This document shows positions 24,630 to 32,542 of a stretch of 64,000 nucleotides of DNA, piece by piece. A program made the position numbers and the translations under genes. This DNA comes from Microbacteriaceae bacterium (GTDB lineage Bacteria; Actinomycetota; Actinomycetes; Actinomycetales; Microbacteriaceae). Where the stretch lies: positions 124,001 through 188,000 of the forward strand of contig JAODME010000012.1 in NCBI GenBank assembly GCA_025465095.1. Reading direction: 5' to 3'. The first letter of the stretch is position 1. Every line of letters starts with the position of its first letter. The notes under the pieces are model-generated. The model saw only the letters and a program-made list of their open reading frames with translations, had not been told where the DNA came from and did not search any database.

Positions 24630-25628
24630 CTACGCGCGCACGTCGACCACGGTGCGACCGCGCACCCTTCCGGCGAGGATCTGCTCCGCCACGGATGGAG
24701 CGTCCGCAAGCGACACCGTGCTCGTCACGCTGTCGAGCAGCTCCAGATCGAGGTGGGATGCGAGACGACCCCACGCTTGGAGGCGCAGCGCCCGGGGAGC
24801 CTGAACCGAGTTGATGCCGGAAAGAGTCACCGACCGCAGGATGAACGGCATCACCGTTGAGGGCAGATCCGAACCCTGAGCGAGCCCGCAGGCGGCGACG
24901 ATGCCGCCGTAGCTCGTCTGGGCGAGCACGTTCGCAAGCGTGCGGCTGCCGACCGAGTCGACGGCCGCCGCCCAGCGCTGGGACTGCAGCGGCCTTCCCG
25001 GTGCTCCGAGCGCGGAGCGGTCGAGAACTTCCGCCGCGCCGAGCCGCATGAGGTAGTCACGCTCTCCGATGCGACCGGTGGATGCCACCACCCGGTGGCC
25101 GAGGCCTGCCAGCAGGGCGATCGCGATCGACCCGACCCCGCCGGCCGCGCCCGTGACGAGCACATCACCGTCGCTGATGCCGTGTCGTTCGAGGGCGAGC
25201 ACGGCAAGCATCGCCGTGAGGCCGGCCGTGCCGATCGCTGCGGCACGCTTGCCGGTCAGCGCATCTGGCAGCGGCACCAGCCACTCGCCTCTGACTCGGG
25301 CCCGCTCACTCAGACCTCCGTTGTGAGTCTCCCCGACACCCCAGCCGTTGAGTAGGACGCGGTCGCCCGGCGTCCATTCGTCCGCATCGGATGAGGCGAC
25401 CGTCCCGACGAGGTCGATGCCCGGAATCAGCGGATACGACTTGATCACGCCCGGCTTCCCGGCGAGGGCGAGTCCGTCTTTGTAGTTGATGCTCGAGTAC
25501 TCGACGTCGACGATGACGTCGCCCGGCGAGAGTGCCGCATCGTCGAGCTCGACGAGCCTCGCGGGAATCGCGGCACCCGCTCCGCCCGTGGGGAACTCGG
25601 ACTTCTCGACTCGGAGCGCGCGGAACAT
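24630..25628 (-). CDS. acuI: MDR-family quinone oxidoreductase, AcuI/YhdH type (acrylyl-CoA reductase-like)
   Basis: 332 residues. It is a zinc-independent medium-chain dehydrogenase/reductase of the YhdH/AcuI branch: VDVEYSSINYKDGLALAG, PLIPGIDLVGTV, LNGWGVGETHNGGLSERAR and the NADPH motif VTGAAGGVGSIAIALLAGLG. AcuI enzymes reduce acryloyl-CoA to propionyl-CoA. The ATG at 25628 starts the family core; the frame remains open upstream but runs into pfkA. A TAACGT -10 lies 7 bases before the ATG, and four tandem repeats sit just upstream of it. Confidence 0.9.
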   Translation of the reverse strand: MFRALRVEKSEFPTGGAGAAIPARLVELDDAALSPGDVIVDVEYSSINYKDGLALAGKPGVIKSYPLIPGIDLVGTVASSDADEWTPGDRVLLNGWGVGETHNGGLSERARVRGEWLVPLPDALTGKRAAAIGTAGLTAMLAVLALERHGISDGDVLVTGAAGGVGSIAIALLAGLGHRVVASTGRIGERDYLMRLGAAEVLDRSALGAPGRPLQSQRWAAAVDSVGSRTLANVLAQTSYGGIVAACGLAQGSDLPSTVMPFILRSVTLSGINSVQAPRALRLQAWGRLASHLDLELLDSVTSTVSLADAPSVAEQILAGRVRGRTVVDVRA

Positions 25629-25635
25629 GAACCCA

Positions 25636-25641
25636 ACGTTA
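25636..25641 (-). promoter_or_regulatory. -10 element (TAACGT) of the acuI-like gene
   Basis: TAACGT on the minus strand with a 7-base gap to the ATG at 25628. The tandem repeats at 25645-25702 begin 4 bases further upstream, where a regulator would overlap the -35 region. Confidence 0.45.
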
Positions 25642-25644
25642 CGC

Positions 25645-25702
25645 GGCATCGCACGCCCGGCATCGCTAAGCCCGGCATCGAACGCCCGGTATCGCTCGAT
25701 CC
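25645..25702. repeat. Four tandem 14-15 bp repeats upstream of the acuI-like gene
   Basis: Units start at 25645, 25659, 25674 and 25688: GGCATCGCACGCCC, GGCATCGCTAAGCCC, GGCATCGAACGCCC and GGTATCGCTCGATCC. The shared core is GGCATCGnnnnnCCC. They lie in the 152-base gap between pfkA and acuI, directly upstream of the acuI -10 element. They look like a repeated protein-binding site, or alternatively slipped-strand expansion of a short unit. Confidence 0.6.
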
Positions 25703-25710
25703 GGCCAGCC

Positions 25711-25727
25711 GACGAACCCGGTTCGTC
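25711..25727 (-). terminator. Perfect 7-bp inverted repeat after pfkA
   Basis: GACGAAC at 25711-25717, a CCG loop, GTTCGTC at 25721-25727. It lies 54 bases past the pfkA stop on the minus strand and ahead of the acuI repeats. No T run follows, so it may be a terminator or a dyad operator. Confidence 0.4.
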
Positions 25728-25780
25728 ACCGGATCGGTGCTTGAACCGGGTGACAAAGCCGGCCCTGTGGTGCAGGAACC

Positions 25781-26806
25781 CTAGCCGAAGAGGATTGCGG
25801 CCTCGTCGTAGCGCGACTGTGGAACCGTGTTGAGCTTGCCGAGCGCATCCTCGAACGCGACGTGGGTGATCGAGGTTCCGCTGAGGGAGACCATCCGCCC
25901 CCAACGGCCGTGCATCACGGAGTCGACCGCGGCCATGCCGTAGCGAGTCGCGAGCACGCGGTCGTAGGCGCTCGGGGTCCCGCCGCGCTGGATGTGGCCG
26001 AGCGTCGTCGCGCGAGTCTCGAGACCGGTGCGCTCCTCGATGATGGGCGCGAGCAGCTCACCGATGCCGCCGAGGCGCGGCCGGCCGAACGCGTCGAGGC
26101 CTCGCTCAGAGTGCGGGTCGTCCATTTCGTCGAGGTGGAAGCCTTCGGCGACCACGACGAGCGGAGCACGCCCGCGATCCTTGACCGCCTCGACCCAGGC
26201 GACGATTTCGTCGAGACTCGTCTTCTGCTCGGGAATGAGAATGACGTGGGCGCCTGCCGCCATGCCGGAGTGCAGTGCGATCCAGCCGACGTGTCGGCCC
26301 ATCACCTCCGCGACCATGCAGCGGCCGTGGGAGTCGCCCGTGGTGCGGAGTCGGTCCATCGCGTCGGTCGCGATCTGTACAGCGGTGTCGAAGCCGAAGG
26401 TGTAGTCGGTGGCCGAAAGGTCGTTGTCGACCGTCTTCGGCACGCCGACGATCTTGATGCCGGCGTCGGTGAGGCGTTTGGCGGCTGCGAGAGTGCCCTC
26501 GCCGCCGATCGCGATCATCGAGTCGACGCCGAGTCGAGCCATGTTCTCGCGAACACGGTCCGCGCCGCCCTCGCCCTCAAACGGGTTCGTGCGGGAGGTG
26601 CCGAGGATTGTGCCGCCCTGCTTCGAGATGCCCTGGATGTCCCGGCGCTCGAGCGGCATGATGTCACCTTGAACGACGCCCTTCCATCCGTTCCGGAACC
26701 CCACGAACTCCTGGTTGTAAATCTGGGTTCCCTTGAGGACTGCGCCGCGGATGACCGCGTTCAGGCCGGGACAGTCGCCGCCGCTCGTGAGGATGCCGAT
26801 GCTCAT
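25781..26806 (-). CDS. pfkA: 6-phosphofructokinase (group III, predicted ATP-dependent)
   Basis: 341 residues. It phosphorylates fructose 6-phosphate in glycolysis. Landmarks are ILTSGGDCPGLNAVIRG, the phosphoryl-donor loop IGGEGTLAAAKRL, the catalytic PKTVDNDLSATDYTFGFDTA, VEVMGRH-like VAEVMGRHVGWIA, and the F6P-binding LGHIQRGGTPSA. Gly in GGEGT is the residue linked to ATP use (GGEDT indicates PPi), while Lys in PKTVDND is the actinobacterial/PPi-type residue, the mixed pattern of Streptomyces-like ATP-PFKs. AATGAT ends 6 bases before the ATG. Confidence 0.95.
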   Translation of the reverse strand: MSIGILTSGGDCPGLNAVIRGAVLKGTQIYNQEFVGFRNGWKGVVQGDIMPLERRDIQGISKQGGTILGTSRTNPFEGEGGADRVRENMARLGVDSMIAIGGEGTLAAAKRLTDAGIKIVGVPKTVDNDLSATDYTFGFDTAVQIATDAMDRLRTTGDSHGRCMVAEVMGRHVGWIALHSGMAAGAHVILIPEQKTSLDEIVAWVEAVKDRGRAPLVVVAEGFHLDEMDDPHSERGLDAFGRPRLGGIGELLAPIIEERTGLETRATTLGHIQRGGTPSAYDRVLATRYGMAAVDSVMHGRWGRMVSLSGTSITHVAFEDALGKLNTVPQSRYDEAAILFG

Positions 26807-26954
26807 GACACCATCATTGTGTGCGCGGGCGTCCGGCGCGAATCAGAGGGCCCAATCCGGATCCGGCAGAAGTCACCGCCCGATCCCTTGCGGCGCTAGA
26901 GTCGTGGAACCCAACCGCTCTCGAGGGGCCGCGCCTCTCGCCCAAGGAGTTGAC

Positions 26955-27383
26955 ATGACCGACAACAGTGGAACGCCTGTGCCGCCGTCGAACCAGCCCT
27001 CATCACCGCCGCCGGCGCCGCAGTATCAGCCGTACCAAGGGGAGCACGCCCCGAGCGGGTACAACGCCCAGGGTGGAGTGGCGGGGGAGGACCCCGGAAA
27101 GACACTCGGGATCATCGGCCTCGTGCTCGCCTTCGTCATGGCTCCTGCCGGCCTCGTGGTGAGCATCATCGGCCAGGTGAGGTCGAAGAATGCCGGCTTC
27201 AAGAATGGTTTCGCGACGGCGGGAATCATCGTGTCGAGCGTGCTGATCGTCCTGGGGATAACCATCGCGGTTCTCTTCGCACTCGGCATCGGTGCTGTCG
27301 TGACCCAGTTCGCCGAGGTGTGCGCCGGTGTGCCGTCCGGCGAGACCGTCGAGGTGGAAGGCGTGAGCGTCACCTGCCCGTAG
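26955..27383 (+). CDS. DUF4190 domain membrane protein
   Basis: 142 residues; AAGGAG is 4-5 bases before the ATG. A Pro/Gln/Tyr-rich cytosolic N-terminus ([19 protein letters not shown]) of about 45 residues leads into the DUF4190 pattern: [50 protein letters not shown], i.e. two membrane segments around a short basic loop. The C-terminus (~25 residues, two Cys) would be extracellular. Function is unknown. Its 3' end overlaps the convergent trhO gene by 14 bases. Confidence 0.85.
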   Translation: MTDNSGTPVPPSNQPSSPPPAPQYQPYQGEHAPSGYNAQGGVAGEDPGKTLGIIGLVLAFVMAPAGLVVSIIGQVRSKNAGFKNGFATAGIIVSSVLIVLGITIAVLFALGIGAVVTQFAEVCAGVPSGETVEVEGVSVTCP

Positions 27384-28251
27384 CGCTCAGCGCGTGCAGG
27401 GCGCATGCGGTATCCGCCTCGTGCTCCGCGCAGACCACCAGCTGCTCACGGCAGGACGGCGCCGCGCAGTTGGCGGTCGTGTTCGTGGGCGCCACGCACC
27501 GATAGCAGCGCCCCACGACGTCCGCTTCATCGGTGAAGTCGATGGACAGGCGGTCGTCGAACACATAAAGGGAGCCCTGCCAGAGCCCGCCATCGCCGAA
27601 CGTCTCGCCGTAGCGCACGATTCCGCCGTCGAGTTGATAGACCTCTGCGAAGCCGCGGTTGACCATGAGCGAACTCAGCACCTCGCATCGGATGCCGCCG
27701 GTGCAGTAGGTGACGATGGGCTCGTTCTTCAGGTGGTCGTAGCGGCCGCTGTCGAGTTCGGCGACGAATTCGCGCGTGTTGGCGACATCCGGAACGACCG
27801 CGTTCTCAAACCTGCCGATTGCGGCCTCGATGCGGTTGCGCCCGTCGAAAAAGGTGACCTGCTTCTCGGCGACGAGCTCGTGCAACTGCTCAGGCGTGAG
27901 TCTCGTGCCGCCGCCGCGGACGCCGTTCTCGTCGACCAGCAACTCGCCAGGGGCACCGAAGCTGACGAGCTCGTCGCGCACCTTGACGCTGAGCTTGGGG
28001 AAGTCGGCTCCCGTCCCCTCGCTCCATTTGACGTCGAGGTTCTTGAATGGCGCGTACTCACGGGTTTTGCGCAGGTACTTCTTCACGTCGGACAGCTCGC
28101 CGCCGACCGTGCCGTTGATGCCGTCCTTCGAGAGCAGGATGCGACCGCGCAGGCCCAACGACTCGCACAGGTCGCGCTGCCACAGGCGGATCGCCTCGGG
28201 GTCGGCGAGCGGTGTGAACAGGTAGTAGAGCAGGATCTTCGGAACAGCCAC
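27370..28251 (-). CDS. trhO: tRNA uridine(34) hydroxylase TrhO (rhodanese-like, YceA)
   Basis: 293 residues. TrhO hydroxylates wobble uridine in tRNAs using oxygen. The N-terminal acylphosphatase-like domain includes [16 protein letters not shown], the rhodanese domain carries Cys183 in [17 protein letters not shown], and the C-terminal Cys-rich segment (RCYRC...NCAAPSC...VVCAEH) is the extra zinc-ribbon-like part of the family. GTG start with TAGTGT exactly 6 bases upstream. Confidence 0.94.
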   Translation of the reverse strand: MAVPKILLYYLFTPLADPEAIRLWQRDLCESLGLRGRILLSKDGINGTVGGELSDVKKYLRKTREYAPFKNLDVKWSEGTGADFPKLSVKVRDELVSFGAPGELLVDENGVRGGGTRLTPEQLHELVAEKQVTFFDGRNRIEAAIGRFENAVVPDVANTREFVAELDSGRYDHLKNEPIVTYCTGGIRCEVLSSLMVNRGFAEVYQLDGGIVRYGETFGDGGLWQGSLYVFDDRLSIDFTDEADVVGRCYRCVAPTNTTANCAAPSCREQLVVCAEHEADTACALHALSATGR

Positions 28252-28257
28252 CGCACA

Positions 28258-28263
28258 ACACTA
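28258..28263 (-). promoter_or_regulatory. Leaderless -10 (TAGTGT) of trhO
   Basis: TAGTGT on the minus strand, 6 bases, then the GTG at 28251. Confidence 0.55.
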
Positions 28264-28320
28264 CGTCTCGCCGAGCGACATCAGGACGGGTGAGAATGGG
28301 ACGATGACGACGGATGCCGC

Positions 28321-29238
28321 GTGAGTGGGCCGCTGCGCAGCAACTGGGCGCCGGCGCACCCCGTCAACCTGCGGCAGACGCTTCAGCCGCTGAGCCGGGG
28401 CACCTTCGATCCGACGCTGCGTTGGGAAGGGTCATCGGTGTGGCGCACCCTGCGCACACCGAACGGTCCCGCGAGTCTGCACCTCGCCGCGCGGAATTCC
28501 ACCGTGGAGGCTACCGCGTGGGGTGCCGGGGCCGAGTGGGCGATCGCAGGGGTGCCCGAGTTGCTCGGCCGCGGCGATGATGTCGAGGGGTTCGACGTCA
28601 GCGGCAATCCGTTCCTGCGCGAGGCGCACCGGCGCCTTGTGGGAATGCGACTGCTGCGCACGAACGGCGTGTTCGAGGTGATGCTCATCGCGATCCTCGA
28701 GCAGAAGGTGACGATCAAGGAGGCGAGGCGGTCGTGGCGTGAGTTGATCACAAAGCACGGTGACGTTGCCCCCGGACCGACGCCGGAGGGAATGCGGGTG
28801 TGTCCCGCGCCGTCGGTGTGGCGGCGGATCCCGTCCTGGGATTGGCATCGAGCGGGCGTGGACCCGCAGCGGTCACGGACGGCGCTCGCCGCTGCATCCG
28901 TCGCCTCTGGCCTCGAGCGCACCCTTGCGCTCGGGCGAGGCAGTGACGAGATCTCGCGCAAGCTGCGCTCGGTGCCCGGCGTCGGATTCTGGACGGCCGC
29001 GGAGACCACGCAGCGCTCGCACGGCGACCCGGACTCGGTGAGCGTCGGTGACTATCACCTGCCGTCCATCGTCGGCTGGGCGCTGCTCGGCAGGCCGGTC
29101 GACGACGACGGGATGCTCGAACTGCTCGAACCGTGGCGCGGTCACCGCCAGCGGGTGATGCGCGTGATCCTCGGCAGCGGCTTCGCCAAGCCGCGGTTCG
29201 GGCCTCGAATGACGATCCAGGACCACCGCGGTCACTGA
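28321..29238 (+). CDS. DNA-3-methyladenine glycosylase-like protein (HhH-GPD fold)
   Basis: 305 residues from the GTG at 28321. The N-terminal half resembles the AlkA-type lead domain. The C-terminal half has the helix-hairpin-helix (LRSVPGVGFWTAAETTQRSHGDPDS) followed by the catalytic-Asp region VGDYHLPSIVGWALLG, which is the HhH-GPD signature. These glycosylases remove alkylated or damaged bases. It stands alone, divergent from trhO by 69 bases. The exact lesion is not predictable. Start choice is less certain than for its neighbours since no clear -10 or ribosome-binding site is seen. Confidence 0.87.
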   Translation: MSGPLRSNWAPAHPVNLRQTLQPLSRGTFDPTLRWEGSSVWRTLRTPNGPASLHLAARNSTVEATAWGAGAEWAIAGVPELLGRGDDVEGFDVSGNPFLREAHRRLVGMRLLRTNGVFEVMLIAILEQKVTIKEARRSWRELITKHGDVAPGPTPEGMRVCPAPSVWRRIPSWDWHRAGVDPQRSRTALAAASVASGLERTLALGRGSDEISRKLRSVPGVGFWTAAETTQRSHGDPDSVSVGDYHLPSIVGWALLGRPVDDDGMLELLEPWRGHRQRVMRVILGSGFAKPRFGPRMTIQDHRGH

Positions 29239-29392
29239 GCCGCTGTGGAAGCGTCCGGCGCCGAGGTCGCGTGGCCGGACGACTTGTGCGGTGCCGACAA
29301 TCCGCGCCGCGACATCCGTCCTCAGCCGCCCTCGCCGGAGTTCACCCTCGTCGGGAACTCCTCAGCCGCGTCGGGCTCAGTCTGCGACCGGC

Positions 29393-29590
29393 CTAGGCCG
29401 GGTATTCCGTCGCCGGCTTAGGCTCCGCGGCATCCGCTCTGGCCTCTGCCGAGCCGAGCGGCTCCGGAAAGCCGCCCGTGTAGTCAGCGTTCTGCAGCTG
29501 TTCCTCGGCGACGCGCTTCGCCTCGGCCGTCTGCTCCGGATCCCAGGCGGCAGCGCCGCCCTGGTTGGCGAATTGATCGAACGTAGACAT
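29393..29590 (-). CDS. Small hydrophilic hypothetical protein
   Basis: 65 residues, acidic, low in hydrophobic residues: MSTFDQFANQGGAAAWDPEQ at the start, then an Ala/Glu helix and a Pro-rich end (KPATEYPA). A strong ribosome-binding site (GGGAGAGAG) precedes the ATG at 29590. No family recognised. It is the downstream neighbour, on the minus strand, of nothing obvious; the desaturase-like gene upstream ends 75 bases away. Confidence 0.65.
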   Translation of the reverse strand: MSTFDQFANQGGAAAWDPEQTAEAKRVAEEQLQNADYTGGFPEPLGSAEARADAAEPKPATEYPA

Positions 29591-29665
29591 CGTCTCTCTC
29601 CCTGCGGTGCGTCAACTCCGAGCCTAACCCCGCAGGATGAGCAGGCAAAGCGGCCGCCGGCCGGA

Positions 29666-31234
29666 TCAGCCGCGCTCGAGCACCGCCATCGCGGCGTTGT
29701 GTCCGCCGATTCCGCTCACGCCGCCGCCGCGTTGGGCCCCGGCCCCGCAGAGCAGGATGCGCTTATGCGCCGTCGCGACGCCCCACCGCTCGGCCGGGGT
29801 GGCGAGTGCCACGTCATCCTCAGCGAACGGCCAGGCGAGCGGGCCATGGAAGATGTTGCCGCCCGGCATGTGAAGCGCGTGCTCGAGGTCAAGTGTCGTC
29901 TTTGTCTCGATCGTGGGGAAACCAGCTGCATCCGTCATCAAGAGCGACTCGACCGGTTCCGCGAGCACACTGTTCAGCGAGTCGAGCGCGGCCTGCTGCA
30001 GCCGATCGCGCATCTGGTCGTTGTTCGTAGCGGTGAGCAGCCGGTCGGGCACGTGCAGTCCGAACACGGTGAGGGTGTGGGCCCCGGATTCCGCCAGCTC
30101 GGGTGAGAGGATGCTCGGGTCGGTGAGGGAATGGCAGTAGACCTCGGCGGGAAGCGGATCGGGAATCACGCCGCTGAATGCTGCACCATAGGCGCGGTCC
30201 AGTTGGCTGTAGGTCTCGTTGATGTGGAACGTGCCACCGAAGGCCGCCGCAGGGTCGATCGCGTCGTCGCGGAGCCTCGGCAGCCGCTTGAGCAGCAGAT
30301 TGACCTTGACCTGGGCGCCCTCCGGCCTGGCAGGTGAGTCGGAAGAGCCGTTCAGCAGGCGCTCGAGCACGTGCGGGGCGACCCCGGCGAGCACCGTGCC
30401 GGCCGCGATCGTGGCCTCGGCCCCGCCAAAACGGTAGGTGACCTCGCCGTCGGCGGTCACGGCGGTCACCTCGGCGCTCGTGACTATCGTCGCTCCCGCC
30501 TTGCGAGCGGCTCGCTCGAGCGCCCCGCTCACAGCACCCATGCCACCGACCGGCACGTCCCAGTCGCCCGTGCCGTTGCCGATCACGTGGTAGAGGAAGC
30601 AGCGGTTCGCCGAGAGCGTCTCGTCCTCGGCCGGTGCGAAGGTGCCGATCAGCGCGTCCGTCAGGGCGACGCCGCGCACGAGATCATTGCCGAAAGAAGA
30701 CTCGATGTGCCGTCCGATCGGCTCCTCGACGATCGCCGACCAGAGCCGATCGTCGCCGACCAGGCGTCGAGCCTCGCCGCGGGTGAGGAGCGGATCGCAC
30801 ACGGTGGGAAAGAGGGATCGGGCGAGCCGTGCCGTGCCCCCGTAGAACTCGCCCCAGGCCGCGGCATCCGCTCCCGCGCCTATGGACTCGAACGACTTCG
30901 CGGTCGAGGATGCGTCCCCGTTGTCGACCAGCAGCCCTCGATCGGTGCCGGGCAGAGGGGTGTACGACGAGTACCGTCGCTGCGTCAGGTCGAAGCCGAG
31001 GCCCAGGTCCCGGATGATCCGGGCCGGCAGCAGGCTCACAAGGTATGAATACCGCGACAGTCGGGCGTCCACCCCCTCGAACACCTGGGCCGACACGGCA
31101 GCACCCCCGAGGTGGTCGAGTCGCTCGAGCACGGTCACCGACTTGCCGGCCTGCGCCAGGTAGGTGGCGGCGACCAGACCGTTGTGGCCTCCTCCGACGA
31201 TGACGATGTCTTGCGCGGAAGTTGCTCTGCTCAT
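29666..31234 (-). CDS. Carotenoid desaturase-like FAD oxidoreductase (PYROXD2/CrtI superfamily)
   Basis: 522 residues. N-terminal FAD motif IVIVGGGHNGLVAATYLAQAGKSVTVLERLDHLGGAA, internal VPVGGMGAVSGALERAARKAGA, and the C-terminal amine-oxidase/CrtI motif LLCGAGAQRGGGVSGIGGHNAA are all present. The MPGGNIFHGPL segment is typical of the PYROXD2-like group rather than true phytoene desaturases. No crtB or crtE lies nearby, so a carotenoid role is not supported. TAGGCT is exactly 6 bases before the ATG. Confidence 0.88.
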   Translation of the reverse strand: MSRATSAQDIVIVGGGHNGLVAATYLAQAGKSVTVLERLDHLGGAAVSAQVFEGVDARLSRYSYLVSLLPARIIRDLGLGFDLTQRRYSSYTPLPGTDRGLLVDNGDASSTAKSFESIGAGADAAAWGEFYGGTARLARSLFPTVCDPLLTRGEARRLVGDDRLWSAIVEEPIGRHIESSFGNDLVRGVALTDALIGTFAPAEDETLSANRCFLYHVIGNGTGDWDVPVGGMGAVSGALERAARKAGATIVTSAEVTAVTADGEVTYRFGGAEATIAAGTVLAGVAPHVLERLLNGSSDSPARPEGAQVKVNLLLKRLPRLRDDAIDPAAAFGGTFHINETYSQLDRAYGAAFSGVIPDPLPAEVYCHSLTDPSILSPELAESGAHTLTVFGLHVPDRLLTATNNDQMRDRLQQAALDSLNSVLAEPVESLLMTDAAGFPTIETKTTLDLEHALHMPGGNIFHGPLAWPFAEDDVALATPAERWGVATAHKRILLCGAGAQRGGGVSGIGGHNAAMAVLERG

Positions 31235-31240
31235 GGCGCG

Positions 31241-31246
31241 AGCCTA
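31241..31246 (-). promoter_or_regulatory. Leaderless -10 (TAGGCT) of the desaturase-like gene
   Basis: TAGGCT on the minus strand, 6 bases, then the ATG at 31234. It overlaps the 3' end of the MarR gene, so the flavoprotein gene has its own promoter. Confidence 0.55.
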
Positions 31247-31720
31247 CCGATGCACGCTGCCGCCTTCGATCCCGCTCAACACGCGAGCCGACAGCTCCGT
31301 GAGCAGTTCGGCCTGGTCTTCGTCGAGCTGGTCGAAGAAGTAGCGGCGGATCGCCTCGGTGTGGCCACGCATCGCGCGCAGAACGGTGCGGCGCCCCTCC
31401 GTTGTCATTTCGATCCACCAGCCCCTGGCGTCGGTCTCGCAAGAGGTGCGTGAAACAAATCCGCGTTTTTCCATGCGGCTCACCTGATGGGACACCCGGC
31501 TTTTCTCCCAGCCCATCGCGACGGCCAGCTCGGTGACCCGCAGCCTCCGACCGGGCGTCCTGTGCAGGGCGACGAGCGTCTCGTATTCGGCAGCGGAGAT
31601 GGATGACTCACGCTGCAGTCCGGCGTCGAGGGCATGATCGAGGCGCCGACGCATGGCGTAAAAGGCGTGCCAGGCGTGCCACTGTTCCTCGGTGATCTCG
31701 CCCTGCGTCGCCGTGGCCAT
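31244..31720 (-). CDS. MarR family transcriptional regulator
   Basis: 158 residues. The winged-helix core is visible: SAAEYETLVALHRTPGRRLRVTELAVAMGWEKSRVSHQVSRMEKRGFVSRTSCETDARGWWIEMT, with the recognition helix at MGWEKSRVSHQVSRMEKRG and the wing at DARGWW. N- and C-terminal helices form the dimer part. It is divergent from an FMN reductase gene, and two TGACrTGTCA palindromes lie in the shared promoter. TAGGAT ends 6 bases before its ATG. It probably represses the reductase and itself, responding to a quinone or similar ligand. Confidence 0.92.
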   Translation of the reverse strand: MATATQGEITEEQWHAWHAFYAMRRRLDHALDAGLQRESSISAAEYETLVALHRTPGRRLRVTELAVAMGWEKSRVSHQVSRMEKRGFVSRTSCETDARGWWIEMTTEGRRTVLRAMRGHTEAIRRYFFDQLDEDQAELLTELSARVLSGIEGGSVHR

Positions 31721-31726
31721 GACTCC

Positions 31727-31732
31727 ATCCTA
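31727..31732 (-). promoter_or_regulatory. Leaderless -10 (TAGGAT) of the MarR gene
   Basis: TAGGAT on the minus strand, 6 bases, then the ATG at 31720. The first operator palindrome starts 9 bases upstream of it. Confidence 0.55.
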
Positions 31733-31740
31733 CCGCTTAG

Positions 31741-31779
31741 TTGACATGTCACTCAGGTCGGAATTATGATGACGTGTCA
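31741..31779 (+). promoter_or_regulatory. Consensus promoter with two MarR-type operator palindromes
   Basis: TTGACA (31741-31746), an 18-base spacer and TATGAT (31765-31770) make a near-consensus housekeeping promoter for the reductase gene. A perfect 10-bp palindrome TGACATGTCA (31742-31751) covers the -35, and a near-perfect copy TGACGTGTCA (31770-31779) covers the end of the -10 and the expected start point. The copies are 28 bp apart. This is the expected layout for repression by the divergently encoded MarR protein. Confidence 0.8.
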
Positions 31780-31821
31780 CTGAAACGCGGTGGACGAAAG
31801 TCCATGGATAGAAAGAAGCCC

Positions 31822-32403
31822 ATGAGCATCAAGATCGCCATCATCCTCGGCAGCACCCGACCCGGTCGAAACGGGGAAGCCGTCGCGAAATGGGTGCTCG
31901 AGCATGCGGCATCCAGAACCGGCGTCAGCTACGAGCTCGTCGACCTGCTCGATTTCGACCTCCCGCACCTCGACGAAGCCGCCCCCGCGGCGATGGGCCA
32001 GTACGCGAACGCGCACACCAAGGCGTGGGCGAAGAAGATCCAGGGCTACGACGGTTTCGTGTTCGTCACCCCCGAGTACAACCACTCCACGTCGGGCGCG
32101 CTGAAGAACGCGATCGACTACCTCTACGCGGAGTGGAACAACAAGGCCGCCGCATTCGTCAGCTACGGCAGCGCCGGCGGAACCCGCGCGGTCGAGCACC
32201 TCCGCCTGATCATGGGAGAGCTGCAGATCGCGGATGTCCGCGCCCAGGTTGCGCTGTCTCTCGCGACCGACTTCAGGAACTACTCGACATTCGCGCCCTC
32301 CGAGCACCACGAAAAGGGCCTTGAAAGCGTGTTCGAGCAGCTCGAGTCCTGGTCGGAGGCGCTGCAGAGCGTGCGCGCGGACAAAGACGAGCTCGCCGCG
32401 TAA
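31822..32403 (+). CDS. NADPH-dependent FMN reductase
   Basis: 193 residues from the ATG at 31822 (MSIKIAIILG); an in-frame ATG at 31804 is an alternative. The flavodoxin-like fold shows the FMN phosphate loop GSTRPGRNGEAVA, the family signature TPEYNHSTSGALKNAIDYLY and SYGSAGGTRAVEHLR. Such enzymes reduce quinones, chromate or azo compounds with NADPH. Placement opposite a MarR regulator with a strong repressible promoter suggests an inducible detoxification function. Confidence 0.92.
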   Translation: MSIKIAIILGSTRPGRNGEAVAKWVLEHAASRTGVSYELVDLLDFDLPHLDEAAPAAMGQYANAHTKAWAKKIQGYDGFVFVTPEYNHSTSGALKNAIDYLYAEWNNKAAAFVSYGSAGGTRAVEHLRLIMGELQIADVRAQVALSLATDFRNYSTFAPSEHHEKGLESVFEQLESWSEALQSVRADKDELAA

Positions 32404-32529
32404 CGCCTGCTCCGTTTGATGCGCCCCGGGCAGGCGCGAAGTGACCCGACGCCGTCCCGGCGATGAGCGGTGCCCTGCCCTGGGTATTGCTCCGCGATCA
32501 TCGGCCCGTCCGTTCTTCGCCCGAAGGTT

Positions 32530-32535
32530 TATCCT
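32530..32535 (+). promoter_or_regulatory. -10 element (TATCCT) of putA
   Basis: TATCCT ends 7 bases before the ATG at 32543. An in-frame GTG at 32537 lies too close to the -10 to be used on a transcript started here, which supports the ATG. Confidence 0.45.
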
Positions 32536-32542
32536 CGTGACC

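Noticed and set aside
25629-25904. Upstream extension of the acuI-like gene to a 424-codon frame
   Set aside because: It would run through the tandem repeats and into pfkA; the family core begins at the ATG at 25628, which has its own -10 element.
29244-29420. A ~58-codon plus-strand ORF after the glycosylase-like gene
   Set aside because: No start signals, no recognisable sequence, and it overlaps the better supported small minus-strand gene.
29666-31234. Carotenoid biosynthesis locus
   Set aside because: The desaturase-like flavoprotein is of the PYROXD2-like group, and no phytoene synthase, GGPP synthase or cyclase gene lies nearby.
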